Position numbers and translations under genes: made by a program. Shown here in pieces: positions 38,711 through 52,577 of a stretch of 64,000 bases of DNA. The notes below the pieces were generated by a model that was not told the origin of the DNA, made no database searches, and saw only the letters and a list, made by a program, of their open reading frames with translations. This DNA is from Hormiphora californensis (Eukaryota; Ctenophora; Tentaculata; Cydippida; Pleurobrachiidae), in contig CM035356.1 of assembly GCA_020137815.1 (NCBI GenBank), positions 3,121,063 to 3,185,062 on the forward strand, read 5' to 3'. How positions within the stretch are numbered: position 1 is the stretch's first letter; every line of letters begins with the position of its first letter.

Positions 38711-41700
38711 ACAAAGGCACCAAAGGAGAAGTATGCGGATCAAAGCTTCTCCTTATTAACGGCAGGAGTCTCAACCCTGCCGCCACTAGCAAAACAAAGT
38801 GGAAAATGAGATACCTTGCGGACCAAATCACCAGCTCTGATCTACCTGTAATGGCAGTGGGCCTAACTGAGACTTGGTGGGATGGAAGAGTGGAGGACGC
38901 ACAAGTAAAGATACCGGGATACAGTCTGTGGCGAGCAGATAGGGAGACCAGTAGGCAGTACCGGGGGAGGCTGTGCTCTGTTCGTTCATGGCTCGCTGAT
39001 AGTCACTGATAAAACTTCTTGGGGAGACAACTTCAACAACATGGTTGCTGTGTACATTGCTAGGTGTCACACCATAGTTGCCTCAATCTACCGCACCAGT
39101 GATTACCAAGACCTGCTTGAGACACTACAGGCCTTTATAAACAAGCACTCCCACGAAAGAACTGTCCCTGATCTCTACATCATGGGGGACCTAAACCTAC
39201 CACACCACAATTGGGATCTTTTAACCCTGGGGGGAGACAGAGAAGACAGAATATCAGCAGCAACAGAGAACTTTACACAACAAAATTTCCTATGTCAAGT
39301 TGTCGACGATGCAACAAGAGAGTCCAGTTTGCTTGATGTAATTTTGACTAATAGACCGGACTACTTTATCAAAACTGAGGTTGAAGCAACCATTAGTATG
39401 TCAGATCACAAAACAGTAGCCGGTGTACTAGGGTATAACATGACATGCACTCCACACTTTAAGAAGAAAAAACTAGATCGTTGGTCATTCGAAGGAGTGT
39501 GTTATCACAAATCGGATATGAATAAACTGAGGGACTTGCTTAGTGATATTGATTGGGATGTTCTTTGGGAATTGTGTGAATCACTTGAAAACATTGATAG
39601 GCTCACAGCATTCACAAACCTACTAACCCTCACTGTCCTTCAGGTCACATGCTCCAGTGCCCCACTGAAGAAAATCCAGGACTACTCCCATCTTGTTAAG
39701 GACAATGCACTAACCAAGTTGAAATCAAAGAGGAGGAGGATCGACAGACGAATAAAGAAGCTACAGAAGAAGGGGGCCGGCCAGACCAGAGTTGCTAAAC
39801 TAGAAGCCCTTGCAGCTGAGATCATCACCAATATCAAGGAACACATTACCCGAAGTATAAATGCTGAGGAAGACAAAGCAGTGGCACAGATCAAGAAGAA
39901 TCCCAAAGCTTTTTACTCTTTTGCGAAGAGGAAAAGAAAAGTACAGTCGACAGTTGGACCATTACTGTCACAGAGTGGAGAGCTGACGGATGATCCACGG
40001 AGGAAAGCTGAAATACTCCAGGACCAGTATGTTAAAGTTTTCAGTGACCCCTCCCTAGTCAACGTAGAAAACGCCCTAATGGATATCGAAGAGAGGAAAG
40101 CCGAGTTGACAGATATTGAACTCTCCCCTGCAATCATCGAAGGGGCCTTGAAGGAGCTAAACCCACATTCCGCAGCACCCAAAGGCGATATTCCATCACT
40201 GATTCTCCACGAGGCCAGGGATAAACTTTGCTATCCACTATGGATATTGTGGAACCAATCCTTTCACCGCGGGTTCATTCCCGCCGAACTGAAGAAACAA
40301 CAAATTGCACCCATTTTCAAGAAGGGCAATAAGAGTCTGCCAGAGAACTACCGCCCAGTGGCACTGACGAGCCACGTCACTAAAACCTTCGAACGAGTGG
40401 TAAGAAGTCAACTAGCGGACTTTGTGGAAAAGGCAGGGATCATAAACGAGGAGCAGCATGGATTCCGGTCGGGTAGAAGCTGTCTGACGCAACTACTCAA
40501 CCATTACGATGCAATCCTAGAGGATCTGAACAATGGCCACGAAGTAGATGTGGCCTATATCGATTTTGCTAAAGCATTCGATAAAGTCGATATTCGAATC
40601 CTACTGGGCAAGCTGCAAAGATACGGCATACGAGGAAAACTGTTGAACTGGATCGAGGCCTTCCTTACAGGTAGAGCACAGACGGTAGTGACGGAGGGCT
40701 ACTGCTCCAGACCAGAATATGTCATCAGTAGTGTGATCCAGGGCTCAGTGCTGGGTCCACTTCTGTTTATTATCTATGTTAGTGATTTGGCCGCTTGCAC
40801 GCTGGGTGGTACACTAACGTTTGCAGACGACACGAAGAGCAGGCAATCGATCGAACAAGCAGAGGACATGAAATCACTTCAGGGAGACCTCGACAGAATC
40901 GCCGATTGGTCAAAGAAGAACAACATGCTTCTACATGAGGACAAGTTCGAAATTCTCAACTACACCCTGAACAAAACAAAGCTTCTACGAGTTCTTCCCT
41001 TCAATGTGGAAAACTATCGATACTACAATACAAATGGTGAGGACATTAGCCCTGCACACTGTGTGAAAGACCTGGGTATCCACATGACCAATGACGCATC
41101 GTGGACAACACACATCGGTATCATCACCAGAGAAACCAAAAGATTAGCTGGATGGGTCCTAGGAGTGTTCAGAGACAGATCTACAGCAACCATGGTTACC
41201 TTACTGAAATCGCTCATTCGGCCGAAGCTAGAATACTGCTCGCCACTATGGTCGCCATGCCAAACTGGCGAGATTGCAAAGATCGAGGGAATCCAACGTT
41301 TCTTCACACGGAGAATCACAGACTGTGAAGGCATGAATTACTGGGAACGATTAGCCCACCTCAGGATACTTTCTTTGCAGAGAAGACGGGAAAGATACAT
41401 GATCATACATATGTGGAAGATATACAAGGGGCTAGCACCTAATAGCACGAACATATCCTTCTACGTCCACCATCGACACGGTCCGAAAGCAGTTGTCCCT
41501 CGGATCATCACATCGGCACAGAAATCAGTGCAGACGCTACGGGATGCATCATTCGGAGTTAGAGCGGTTCAACTCTTTAACAGGATGCCCGAGGAAGTAC
41601 GGCTGGCAACATCAATCGAGAACCTAAAAGTCACACTTGGAGACTTCCTTGCTACCATACCAGACTTTCCACCTGTCAGAGGATACTCGAGCCCTAGAGA

Positions 41701-41737
41701 TAACTCCCTTGTTGCCCTGCTCACTGAGGGGAAGTAG
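38665..41737 (+). pseudogene. LINE ORF2: APE-type endonuclease and reverse transcriptase, one frameshift
   Basis: The endonuclease starts in the frame 38665-39009 (LLLINGRSLNP, VGLTETWWDG) and continues in the frame read through 39041-41737 (YIMGDLNLPHHNW, then SMSDHKTVAG). The switch falls at the run CGGGGGAGG near 38957-38963, where one extra G would explain it. The reverse transcriptase has NYRPVALTS, EEQHGFRSGRSC, VAYIDFAKAFDKV, IQGSVLGPLLFIIYVSDL and the catalytic box FADD. The C-terminus (HMWKIYKGLAP) has the arrangement usual for CR1-like elements. The frame 39041-41737 is otherwise open for 898 codons. Confidence 0.85.
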
Positions 41738-41855
41738 TTCACTCATATAGGGAATATCATTTTATCACGCGGAAGCTCTGCTGAGTGCGTTGTATTCATT
41801 TGTTATGTATACTAAAACTTATTTGTAATCTTGTAATCTTGTAATCTTGTAATCG

Positions 41856-42161
41856 TTTTGGAAAACGAGCGGAGGTGCCAACATGACCCAAAGTTACAAA
41901 GCCCCACCAACTGCACCCAATCGTCTGTTGTCAAGAAGATCGAAGTTTCAAAACTCCTTTGCCTCTAGAGCAACCAGACTGTAAAATACTTTACCAAGTG
42001 AGGTAAGGTAAACTCAGCAAAAGACCTGGCCGAGTTCCAGTCAGTATTTACAGGAGAGCCCCGAGTGATCACTGATCTTCCTTTGGACGAAACTGAATTT
42101 AACTTGGTCAATTATTTCATTTTTTTGTTTTCGGTTTTTTGCACACAAACCGTTCCACTAG
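41856..42161. other. Spacer downstream of the LINE; nothing recognised
   Basis: Contains short phrases such as ACTCAGCAAAAGACCTGGCC that might be remnants of another retroelement, but no usable frame. A fold-back element begins at 42162. Confidence 0.3.
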
Positions 42162-42270
42162 ACTCCATTTTTTTCAACTGTTCACCCCCAAAGTCGTGCG
42201 CGGAATTGTTTTGCGCGCGACAAAAATTCTAAATTTCAGTTTTTGGGTGAACAGTTGAAAAAAATGGACT
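42162..42270. repeat. Hairpin of about 109 bp with 24-bp arms
   Basis: TCCATTTTTTTCAACTGTTC is paired with GAACAGTTGAAAAAAATGGA about 57 bases away. The loop is CG-rich (GTGCGCGGAATTGTTTTGCG). Probably a small MITE. Confidence 0.8.
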
Positions 42271-42590
42271 TTAGGGGCTTATGAAGAATTTGATTCACAT
42301 TCACCCTGTGTCCAAGTTTCTTTCGACTAAGTGAATATGCCTGATGCCCCTAGTGGTTTTTAAAAATCTTGAAACCAAAACTTTATGGACATGTCAGTCC
42401 ACGGAGGGGGGTTGTTTTGTTCAAACCCTATTATAAATTTGTTTGTTATTTATTGAGATGTACGGCCATCACTTTTTATGACCATTACCTCCGTCTTCTG
42501 CATATGGCGCCGTTGCGCTCGAGAAGGGGGCTGACTGTCAACAAATGACAACCCCACCCCGAGTTACAGTACTGATTGTCACTCTATGAC

Positions 42591-42997
42591 TAAAGTGTAA
42601 GCGAAACTAAAACAAACCCCCTGCGCGGCTCAAATTGAACGTTTTTGGTCATAACTCCGTCAATTCTTGACCAAATCGCATAAATTTGGGCTCGTTGGAA
42701 AGCCCTGAATGTCCTCTTGCCAATGAATCCAAGTTTGTGTAATTTGGTTAAGAATTGACGTAGTTATGACCCAAAACGTGCCAAACAGTGCTGAAAAAGT
42801 ACATTGGGTGATTTTGGGTCATAACTCGGTCAATTCTTGACCAAATAGCACGAACTTGGATTTATTGGCAAGAGGACATTCAGGGCTTTCCAACGAGCTC
42901 AAATCTATGCGATTTGGTCAAGAATTGACGGAGTTATGACCAAAAACGTTCAATTTGAGCCGTGCAGGGGGTTCGTTTTAGTTTCGCTTACACTTTA
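42591..42997. mobile_element. 407-bp fold-back MITE with four internal modules
   Basis: Ends TAAAGTGTAAGCGAAACTAA and its inverse, flanked by or including TA. The two arms of about 195 bp are nearly complete inverse copies. Within each arm the module TTGACCAAAT..TTGGTCAAGAATTGACGGAG occurs twice in opposite orientation, so the whole element has four copies. TA ends suggest a Tc1/mariner-type MITE. Confidence 0.8.
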
Positions 42998-43104
42998 CCT
43001 CCAAGTATTACAGTGCTAGCTGCCCCCCCCCCCAGTGTTACAGTGCTGACCCCCAGTGTTACAGTACTGACCCCCTCCCCCTCCTGTCACACCAGTTTGT
43101 AGCG

Positions 43105-43921
43105 ATGAGTGACCGCGACGTGGACTCACAGAACGAAGAAGAGAATGACAAGGCGGGCCTGCTAGACACCGCATGGCAGAGACAGCAGGAAAAGGTAACT
43201 TGATTTATCAATTACCGTAACTCTTTCTCCCGAGCATCCCGGTAAATCGGGATCCGACTACAGTAGTAGGTTGTTCCGGAACCTCTGGGACAACCTACCA
43301 CATCACATTGTGTTCGTGTTGTGTTCATGTGCACATGATGTAGTAATCCAAACAGCTGTTGTAAGTGTGGTGATTTAGACGGAACTGTCAGCCAAGCAGG
43401 ACTAACCAACATGAGGGGGGATGAAAGAACATGAATATTGAAAACTACAATTAAAATCAAAGTAATGAGAATCAGAGCAGAATCATACCAGGTGTGTTTT
43501 TTGTGTCTATGTCAAGTTCATTGACCGTGTTCTGCGGATGACTTTCACAGCGTGAACGAGAAGGGGCCGGGGGCGGTCCCTCTTTGTTTTATCTCCACAA
43601 CCCGCTACTGTACTAGGTGGTGCAGGTCATTGTCCTTTCACCCTGATATTGAACTTGGATTAATTGTATAACATGTTAGCTGTAAATAGTAGATGGCGTG
43701 CAATTAAAAAACAATAGATGAAGTGTGCATGGATCAAATCCATACCGCGTTTACCCATAAAAAGGGTCTTACCCACCCTCTTCCACTTCTTCGACTCATG
43801 TCTTTCTGTATTCTGTCTGCAGTCCATTCACCTTCAGGTTAGTCTGTGACCTCTCTATACCTATCTATTTTCCTCTCTCAGCTCTCTCACTCTCTCACTC
43901 TCCCTCCCTCTCTCCCCTCTC

Positions 43922-43987
<66 letters not shown>

Positions 43988-44123
43988 TCTCCCTCTCTCT
44001 CCCTCTCTCTCCCTCTCTCTCTCCCTCCCTCTCCCCCTCCCTCTCTCTCTAAAGTACACACCCACTCTGCTCTCCCTCTCTCTTTCTCTCTCTCCCTCTC
44101 TCTCTAAAGTACACACCCACTCT

Positions 44124-44197
<74 letters not shown>

Positions 44198-44208
44198 AGT
44201 CTCACTTC

Positions 44209-44291
<83 letters not shown>

Positions 44292-45029
44292 CTCTCTCAT
44301 TCTCTCTCTTTCTCTCTCATTCTCCTTCTATCTCTCTCTCTCTCTCCCCCTCTCTCTCTCTCTAAAGTACATACCCACTCTGCTCTCCCACCTTTCCCTC
44401 CCACTGCTACACATCATTCGTTGCTTTTCTCAACACCATCCCCCCCATTCTATCTATCCCACTAACCACTTGCTGAGTTCTCTCCTTAGCACGGCGCCCC
44501 TTAGCTCTGTCACTACTACTCTCCTGTTCGAAGAGGCTTTCCATAAATTATGGTGATCTCCTCCCCTGGATTTGAGAGTAGAGGGGGCACATTTGCATTA
44601 TAATAGCCCGCTTACCAAGTGTGAGCTCCTATCGTTTGTGTGGTGTTCTACCTAGACACCCTTCTTTGTAGGACACAACGTGACCTATCCAAGCCTCCTC
44701 CCATGAATATATTGTGAGCCCTAATTAGCCAATAATTTCCCGTTTCTAAAGAAGACAATGTGCTAGGTTTGTTGCTTATTATCAGAAGTCTTAAAACTTA
44801 AAAGATAATAGCTCCCAACTCCTCCCAATGTCCTCTTAGTTTCTCCAGGGACAAAAGTTCTAGGAGCTACAAATAAAGAAATTAAGAAGTAGAGGGAAGA
44901 CAAAGAAATTGGACAGAGATAGATCGAGGATAAGTTAGAAAAATAGAGTTCTCTATTCCTCTGAGCAGAACTTACTCGTATTGGCCGCAAGACCTACTTA
45001 GAGAGACAGAGACAGAGAGAGTAAGTCTA

Positions 45030-45089
<60 letters not shown>

Positions 45090-45685
45090 ATAATAGAGTA
45101 ATAACAGAGAGAATAAACTTACTTAGATTGTATAGCAGAGACCTGCACAGGTAAATATAGAACACTCTTTGAAGCTTCGTACTACTTTTGTTGCTACAAT
45201 TTCTTGTTGGCATGGGTTTCCTAGACAAACAGTGGGACAGACAGCAACATTTTGTAAGTACAAATAGTGGGACAGACAGCAACATTTTGTAAGTACAGTG
45301 GGACAGACAGCAACATTTTGTAAGTACAAACAGTGGGACAGACAGCAACATTTTGTAAGTACAAACAGTGGGACAGACAGCAACATTTTGTAAGTACAAA
45401 CAGTGGGACAGACAGCAACATTTTGTAAGTACAAACAGTGGGACAGACAGCAACATTTTGTAAGTACAAACAGTGGGACAGACAGCAACATTTTGTAAGT
45501 ACAAACGGTGGGACAGACAGCAACATTTTGTAAGTACAACCAGTGGGACAGACAGCAACATTTTGTAAGTAAGAATTTGGGGACTGTGGGAGATAAAAAA
45601 GTGTATTTTTCGAGGCGTCTCTATAATCTCTTTTCCATGTATCCATCTCTTTATCCTCACTGTCCTTGCTCTCTCTCACTCTCTG

Positions 45686-45724
<39 letters not shown>

Positions 45725-48700
45725 GTGTCTGTCTATATTGGTCTCTCACTATCCTCTACACCACGTCTCTCCAGAAGCTCCTATATGCTCTCGTTTGTAT
45801 ACCATCAGCTAGAACATTATAGTGCATAGCTTAGTTATACTTTGTTATGTTCTAACACAGTCTAGCTAGGCAAGTTATACTACTATCTTGTGGACTCCTT
45901 TTTGCTTTTAAATTGTATCAAACTCCCATCTAGTCATCTTGAAACATATCTCATCCTTACTACATTACGATTTCTTCTCCAGCTCGGTATATATAGTGAT
46001 TTCTCGAAATGACGGCTGTTTCTATCAAGGTCGCCTCAGACCTACTAAGAGGTGTCACCACTCCCCACCTCGACAGCAAATGGGAGAAGATGGAGTTAAA
46101 GGTGCAGGGCCGGCTGCTAATAGCGCTCTAATAGGCGCTGCTAATAGCGCTCTACTGGGGGGGGGGTCTCATGTTGGTTGTTGTTAGTAAAGAGACCCCC
46201 CCCCCCGCTCTAATAGGCAGCTCTAGCTGCTAATAGCGCTCTACTTTGCCTTGTTCGATCCTCTCTTTTGAACAAAACAAGCTCCTTTTTTAGGAAGCTC
46301 TAGCCGCTAACCATATATCAGGGGAGGGGACTGCTAATCAGCGCCACACTACTGCTGAAATAATTAGCCATCTCACTTTTCTATAAAAAACCTTTAATTT
46401 TGACAGACAGAGACAGAAACAGACGCAGAGACAGACACAAACAGAGACAGACACAGACACAGACAGAGACACCGACTAACAATGATAACCACTCTCAGTA
46501 TCAGTCATATTAGGACAACAAGAGTCAATAACAGCGGCTGTTGTTAGTTTAGGGACATTTCAGAGTTCTACTTTCAGAGGTCTATTCCCTGGAGAGAAGC
46601 TCCTTTTCATCGCTTCAATTAGCAAATACATGTCATCAGATGTGTGTACATCCAGTAGACGTACCTCTCTCTATATCTCTCTTTCTTGCTCTCTTTTTCT
46701 TGCTCTCTCTCTCTCTCTCTCCCCTGTCTCTCCCCCTCCCTCTCTCTCTCTCTCCCTATCTCAGTTTATGGAAAGCTTGCTTGCCATCAGAGGATGTAAG
46801 ATTCACTCATCTCTCCTAATATACACTCGATAAAGGGAGAGAAATAGAGAGGGAGAGTCGAGAGAGAGAGAGAGGGGGCTGAGTTAGAGAGAGAGAGAGA
46901 GGGGAGAAGGGGAAGCTGTCCCTTACACACCGGGGGGGGGGGGGGGGGGGCACATATATTCATTTGGAAGCCGTCAAATATATGCTTGGAATGTTAGTGG
47001 GGCCTAGTAACATGGGCTGTAGTAATAATAATAGGGTGATAGAGAGGAAAATGACTGAATAAAGAGAGGACAAAAGAATATTTGGTGTCCAGGATTGAGA
47101 AACACGTTATTATTATAACATCCCTCCTCTCGTCCTATTACTCTTTCTTCATCTGTCTATTTCGCCCAGATTTGCATAAAATATTCATTATTCAATTTAT
47201 TGCTGGGGGCTAAACCACTGAACTGGATTCTTGGGTTATAACCGGGCTATATTCTGCTTAATCGGGGCCCAGTAAATCGAGGCCCAGTAACGGGGTCCGA
47301 CTGTAACCGGGCTATATAACCATACTGATAAACAGCCGGACGACTCTTAGTATAGTTCACTTCTCAGTGCTGGATCATCAGCATATTTAGAGCTACAGCA
47401 CTTCAAGATTTCTGCAAATACAAAATCTCCCTGTTTAACACCCTTTCCTCCCCTCTAACTCCCCCTTTCCTCCCCCTTCAAACACCCTCAAACCCCCTAT
47501 GTAACACCACTTCCTCCCTCAAACTCCCTAGATGTAACACCCTCCCCTCCCCTCAGACGTTTACAGCGTGGTGTAACTCACATTTGAGGAAGGTCGGGAT
47601 TCACATTGATAGTGTAACTCAGGATTTCCGATGTGGTGTAAACTTGGTGAAACTCTTGGAGGTGAGTTAATAACAGGAACCGATCAAATCAGGAAATACT
47701 GGTCCCTGATTGGCTGATAACCAGTCACGTGACCTAAATAACGAGTTCTGATTGGTTGTTTACTTGTTTCGGTCGGTTCCTGGTTAATAAGTTTAATTAA
47801 GGATATCTTCAAGATGGTTACTAGATATTATCTTTTAGGTAAGGTTTTAATTAATTGGCAATTATGGTGTATAGGAGAATCTTTAGCTAGGGATTTGGCT
47901 TGTAAAGAGTGGTTCCTAACAGCTGTTATAGTAGGTGTGAGATATTCACTGAGAAAACAGATTCTGAAATGAGTTCTACAGAAGGGGGTGTATTATAATG
48001 AAGTGATCTTCCAATTTGGAAAAAGAGACAGGGGCTCCATAAATAAGGAGAGAAGGAGGAGAGCTATATATCGATCTCTCATGTGCGGTTGGAAATCCTG
48101 GATAATTTATGCAGTAATAATATTGCGTAGACAATCCATTTACACGTCACCATATAGAGTTAACAGAGAATTTAGACAGACAGACAAACCGATAGTTGGA
48201 TTTATATTGACTGTCAGAGTGACAGGGTAATATTAATGTTGAAAACAGACAGACAAAGAGATAGCTAGAAACTAGCAACCCAGTTTACCAGTTGATACAA
48301 ACTTAGGTTCCCACATCCCTAACCAGATTGTGTTTGCTAGGTGATTTCTGGGGGCGAGATCGCCAGGTTAGAGACGGGCAGGATGAGAATTCACAAGGTT
48401 AACAATGTCAGGAAAGCTCTGGATTTTGTGTCTGGCCAGGGAGTCAACCTGATTGGAATTGGCGCTGAGGGTGAGTTATTATCAGATCTGTTTGTTTGTT
48501 TGTAGATCTGTTTGTATGATTATTTGGATTTTGGTTTGTCTGTTTGTCTGTTATCGTTCTGTTTGTCTGTCTGTCTGTGAAGGAACAACTGCTTGTCTGT
48601 CTCTATTTCATATTGCTGTCTGTAATAGTACCGGAGAATAGGGAGAGGAAGAGAGCGAGAGATAGGTATAGAAAAGAGGAGAGAGAGAGGGAAATAGAGC

Positions 48701-48860
48701 GCTGCAAAGTGAGAGATAAATCTGGTATTTCCTGCACAAATGACACAGGGAGAGTACATTTCTGGCATGGTACACCCTATCATTCTATCTCTCTCAATCC
48801 TCCTCTTATTCTCTCTCTCTCTCTCTCTCTCTCGCTCTCTCTCGCTCTCTCTCGCTCTCT

Positions 48861-48909
<49 letters not shown>

Positions 48910-50477
48910 TTGGTTTGGTTTGGTAGGATTACGGTATAGCCACTAAGCAGCCAGCTACTGTCGGCACCGTGTTATTATAATATTTATATGAAAGACCCGA
49001 AGGAGACGCAGGTGCTCAGTACCACCATATTGTCAACACTTCAGATATAAAGGGATTTTGAAAAGTGTAAGATTTCAGTTTGAGATCGGGAAGAGGGGCA
49101 GAACTATGGAAGGGATTTGGGCTGGTTCTAGATCCCTACATCCTGGGGAGTAGGACGGGATGCCGACCAGTGATCACGATCACATCAGACAGACAGTCTG
49201 AGTTGACCGACACGGATACGTGTGTAGGAAGTACGTGAAGCCGAAAAAAGTATAAAGCTAGCGAGACTCTGTCCTTCGCACAGTGTCAAGATTTAAACAT
49301 GCAGGGGATGCAAAAGAAAGGGTAATAAGAGCACGCCCCGAAGGACTGAAAATCGGTCATAGTGTCTGTCGTCGACGGGGTCAGTTCTCACTCCTCAAGC
49401 ACTCGTTCTCGGTTTGTGGATTGTCTTGTTAGTACTGTCAAGAGAGCTAGTCCAAGACTAGGTGAAACCAACACCTCTATCTGGCTGGACAAGGGTGCGA
49501 TCTGGATTGCTCCTATAATCGAAACTGTCAATTTGACAGAATGACTATAGCGAGAGAGATAGATAGATAAACCACTGTGACCTGTGCGTGACTGGGATGA
49601 CGAAGGGGTAAGATAACCCAGATGACGTGACTGAGCGGCGATTGAGTTACCGTCTCATGATTGAACCATGTAAATGGCGACTTGCCATCCATTGTAGAGA
49701 TAACCACGTGGAGATGAAGGGTTGAGATGGCTGGGAACGATACATTGTGAGAGAGAAAGAAATAGTGTCTCTCCCTCTTTCTCTCTCACTCTCTCTCTTT
49801 CTCTCTCTTCTGGTCGGCGGCTATCTTCTAGCCATCTGCTGTAATGTAACACCGGGCCGTAAAACTGGAAAGTAAAAGCTTCCATGACCATTTGAGAAGG
49901 GTTATAAAACGTGATGGTATGTATACCACCATACACCATGGTGTTGTGTAGCTCACACTGAGGGTTCGGCGGACTATGGTGTGCAGTTTCTTGGTCAAAT
50001 TTCAGTCTCAAAGCTCTCTAACTTCTATCAGCTACTCTCTCCAAGTTTAATATAATTTGTACTACGTGTGTCTAGCTAGAACCAGATTGTACTACCATAT
50101 CAAGACGGTGTGCAATAATTACCTGAAACGATTTGACCTATTTGGACAATATATTAGTATAAACTCGACAGACTCAATAACTGTCTATTACTAGCAAGAT
50201 TAGGGATGGACCCAGGCTAAGGGGGTGAGGCTGACTTGGTTACGAAATAATCCCTCTACAGACCTTCGCGTGTGCTGGCAAGGGAGGGGTTATTTCGTAA
50301 TCAAGGGCTAAGGGGGTGGGGGAATGCATCGCCAGCCGTCTCTACCCTGACTCCCCCTTGTCCTAGCTCTTCCTCCAAGTTACACGGGACCTGGTTGACG
50401 CTAGGGTGTGTATGTGGAACTAAGCGTGTTAGTATGAAACACTACACGCAAACATCTGGTACACCCGCCCTTTAACT

Positions 50478-50572
<95 letters not shown>

Positions 50573-52523
50573 TCCTCCTACCCTCGTGCCCAATTAAGGT
50601 TATACATGTCAGTGTACCGTCCCTCTTCACCTGTTTTTGTCGATTAGTGGCACATGATTGGTCAATCCCACACTACACGTGACTGATTGAAGCTCTCTCA
50701 TTGGTTCACGCCCATCACCCACAAGCAGGGATCGCCCTGATTCGTTAATGCACGCAGCTCAGATCTTGTCTAATTTAGAGCCCCCCCCCCCCTGTGTAAA
50801 CACACACCTTGATCAGCGTTAGTGGTATCTCTCTCCCTCCCTTGATTATAATATGGGCCAGGGGGGGGGGGCGTGTTTGATATACGGAGAAAGTACAGAA
50901 AAGGAGAGAGAGAGAGATGTAGTGATAGAGTTTGTAGTGATAGAGAAAGAGATGTAGAGATATCACCAGTGATACACATGGTACACTCTGACCTGTATTC
51001 TCATGAGGAGCGAGGGGGATACAATATATTCCCCTGTTTACAAAGAAAAATACCAGCCAATATAATCGAAAGTGATCTTTAATTTATGTCCAAGCGGATT
51101 ACTTATCCAGTAGCATGTTTTATCTTCCTTTCTTCAGTGTTAATTAGAATGTCCAAACAAACACTTTGGATTCCTCTCTAGCTATGAATCTCTGTTCAGT
51201 TCTAATAAGAACAGAAGCAACGCAAACGTAAGTTGTGAAACTAAAAATATAATTTGTTTAAGGTTGGCTAGGTTCCGTCACTTTCGCTTGGATTCAAGCA
51301 TTACCCCGGTCCGGTCCAACCACCGGGTAACCCACTGCAGCTTGAAACCCTATACCGGTATGTGGTGTGTGTCGCGGAGGGCGCCGGGTCTCACAAGTAG
51401 GGATCTCCGCGCAGAACGCGCATACGAGTCTCCCGCGCTTCGCATGACTATTTTTTCAAAGACACCACATGCAGAAACCGTGACGAATCGTCACTGACGA
51501 TAGAAGAGGTTTTCCACCTGAACCCTGAAATCAGATCTATTAGTGAATAGATAAGAAATACTGGTCTGTGACATGGGTATTCTCGATTCGGGAGACAAAA
51601 TGTGTAGCATTAGGACTGGTAGTGTCCCCATTGACCAGCTGCGGCCTCACGTAGCCGCACCGGGCCTTCGGCCCGGTGCGAAGAGGACGGTCTTATATGA
51701 GACAACAAGAAACACTCTCTCACTGAGAAACATCTCTCTAAAAGACTCTCAGAGAGATGTTTCATGCTGCCCCAGACTGAGACGGGATGGTAACTGGAAT
51801 AACTATTATTAAAGGGACTGAGAGAGCTAAATTTATCTTCCAGCCTCATGGTATACTATCCCTCGTTCGCACTCTGAGAGAGGGGCATCTAGATGGCTCA
51901 GTTTTAATCACATGAAAGATGTGGTGGTCAAAAACCGTTACACACACAATCTTTGAAAAACGATCCATTTCACACACATCCTATTTGAAATCGAGTACCT
52001 ACACGAGATGGTATTTCGTAAAGCCGAGAGTGATCTGTAAAGTGATCTGCTTGTTAAACCCCCTACAGGGTTCAATTATCAGACAAGTAGTTATGTTTAA
52101 ACGATTGCTCTCTTGAGATAGAGATAGAGCGATAGAGAGAGAAAGAGATCCCATATACATTTCTACGGTTTGTATTTGTGACTCAGACTGCTTTGGCCCT
52201 CATTGAATATTATTTTCTCTGTGCATTGTTCACTTTCCAAAGATCTCTCTATCTTCCCTTAGTCCTTACAGACACTTTCGTTCTCTCTCTATCTCACTCG
52301 CTTTTTCGTTCTCTGTCCCTCTCACATCCCCCACTCCATTTTTCCTCGTCCCTCCGCCCTTCTCTCCTCCCTCGTGGAAGAGGAAACCACTACAAAGCGC
52401 AATTATGTACGGCCGATGTACATTGATGGCTCCCTTAGATCACGTGCCCACGTTTACAGGCTAATATTAGAGGGATAGAGAGAGATGGAGACTGAGAGGT
52501 GAGAGTGAGAGAGAGAGAGAGAG

Positions 52524-52577
<54 letters not shown>

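Larger units (their letters stand above)
37228..41855 (+). mobile_element. Near-intact non-LTR retrotransposon (CR1/L2-like LINE)
   Basis: Two long reading frames in tandem encode a zinc-finger ORF1 and an endonuclease/reverse transcriptase ORF2. The 3' end is about four copies of the 8-mer TTGTAATC (41823-41855), a tail type seen in CR1/L2-group LINEs rather than poly(A). The 5' end is placed after the fold-back MITE but not proven; no target duplication was identified. A single likely frameshift interrupts ORF2, so this looks like a young copy. Confidence 0.8.

Noticed and set aside
44998-45679. Cys/Leu-rich minus-strand frames of 138-220 codons
   Set aside because: Products of the 34-bp minisatellite; no independent coding evidence.
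49050-49560. Non-repetitive stretch suspected to be a decayed retroelement or exon
   Set aside because: No reading frame, motif or splice pair could be supported.
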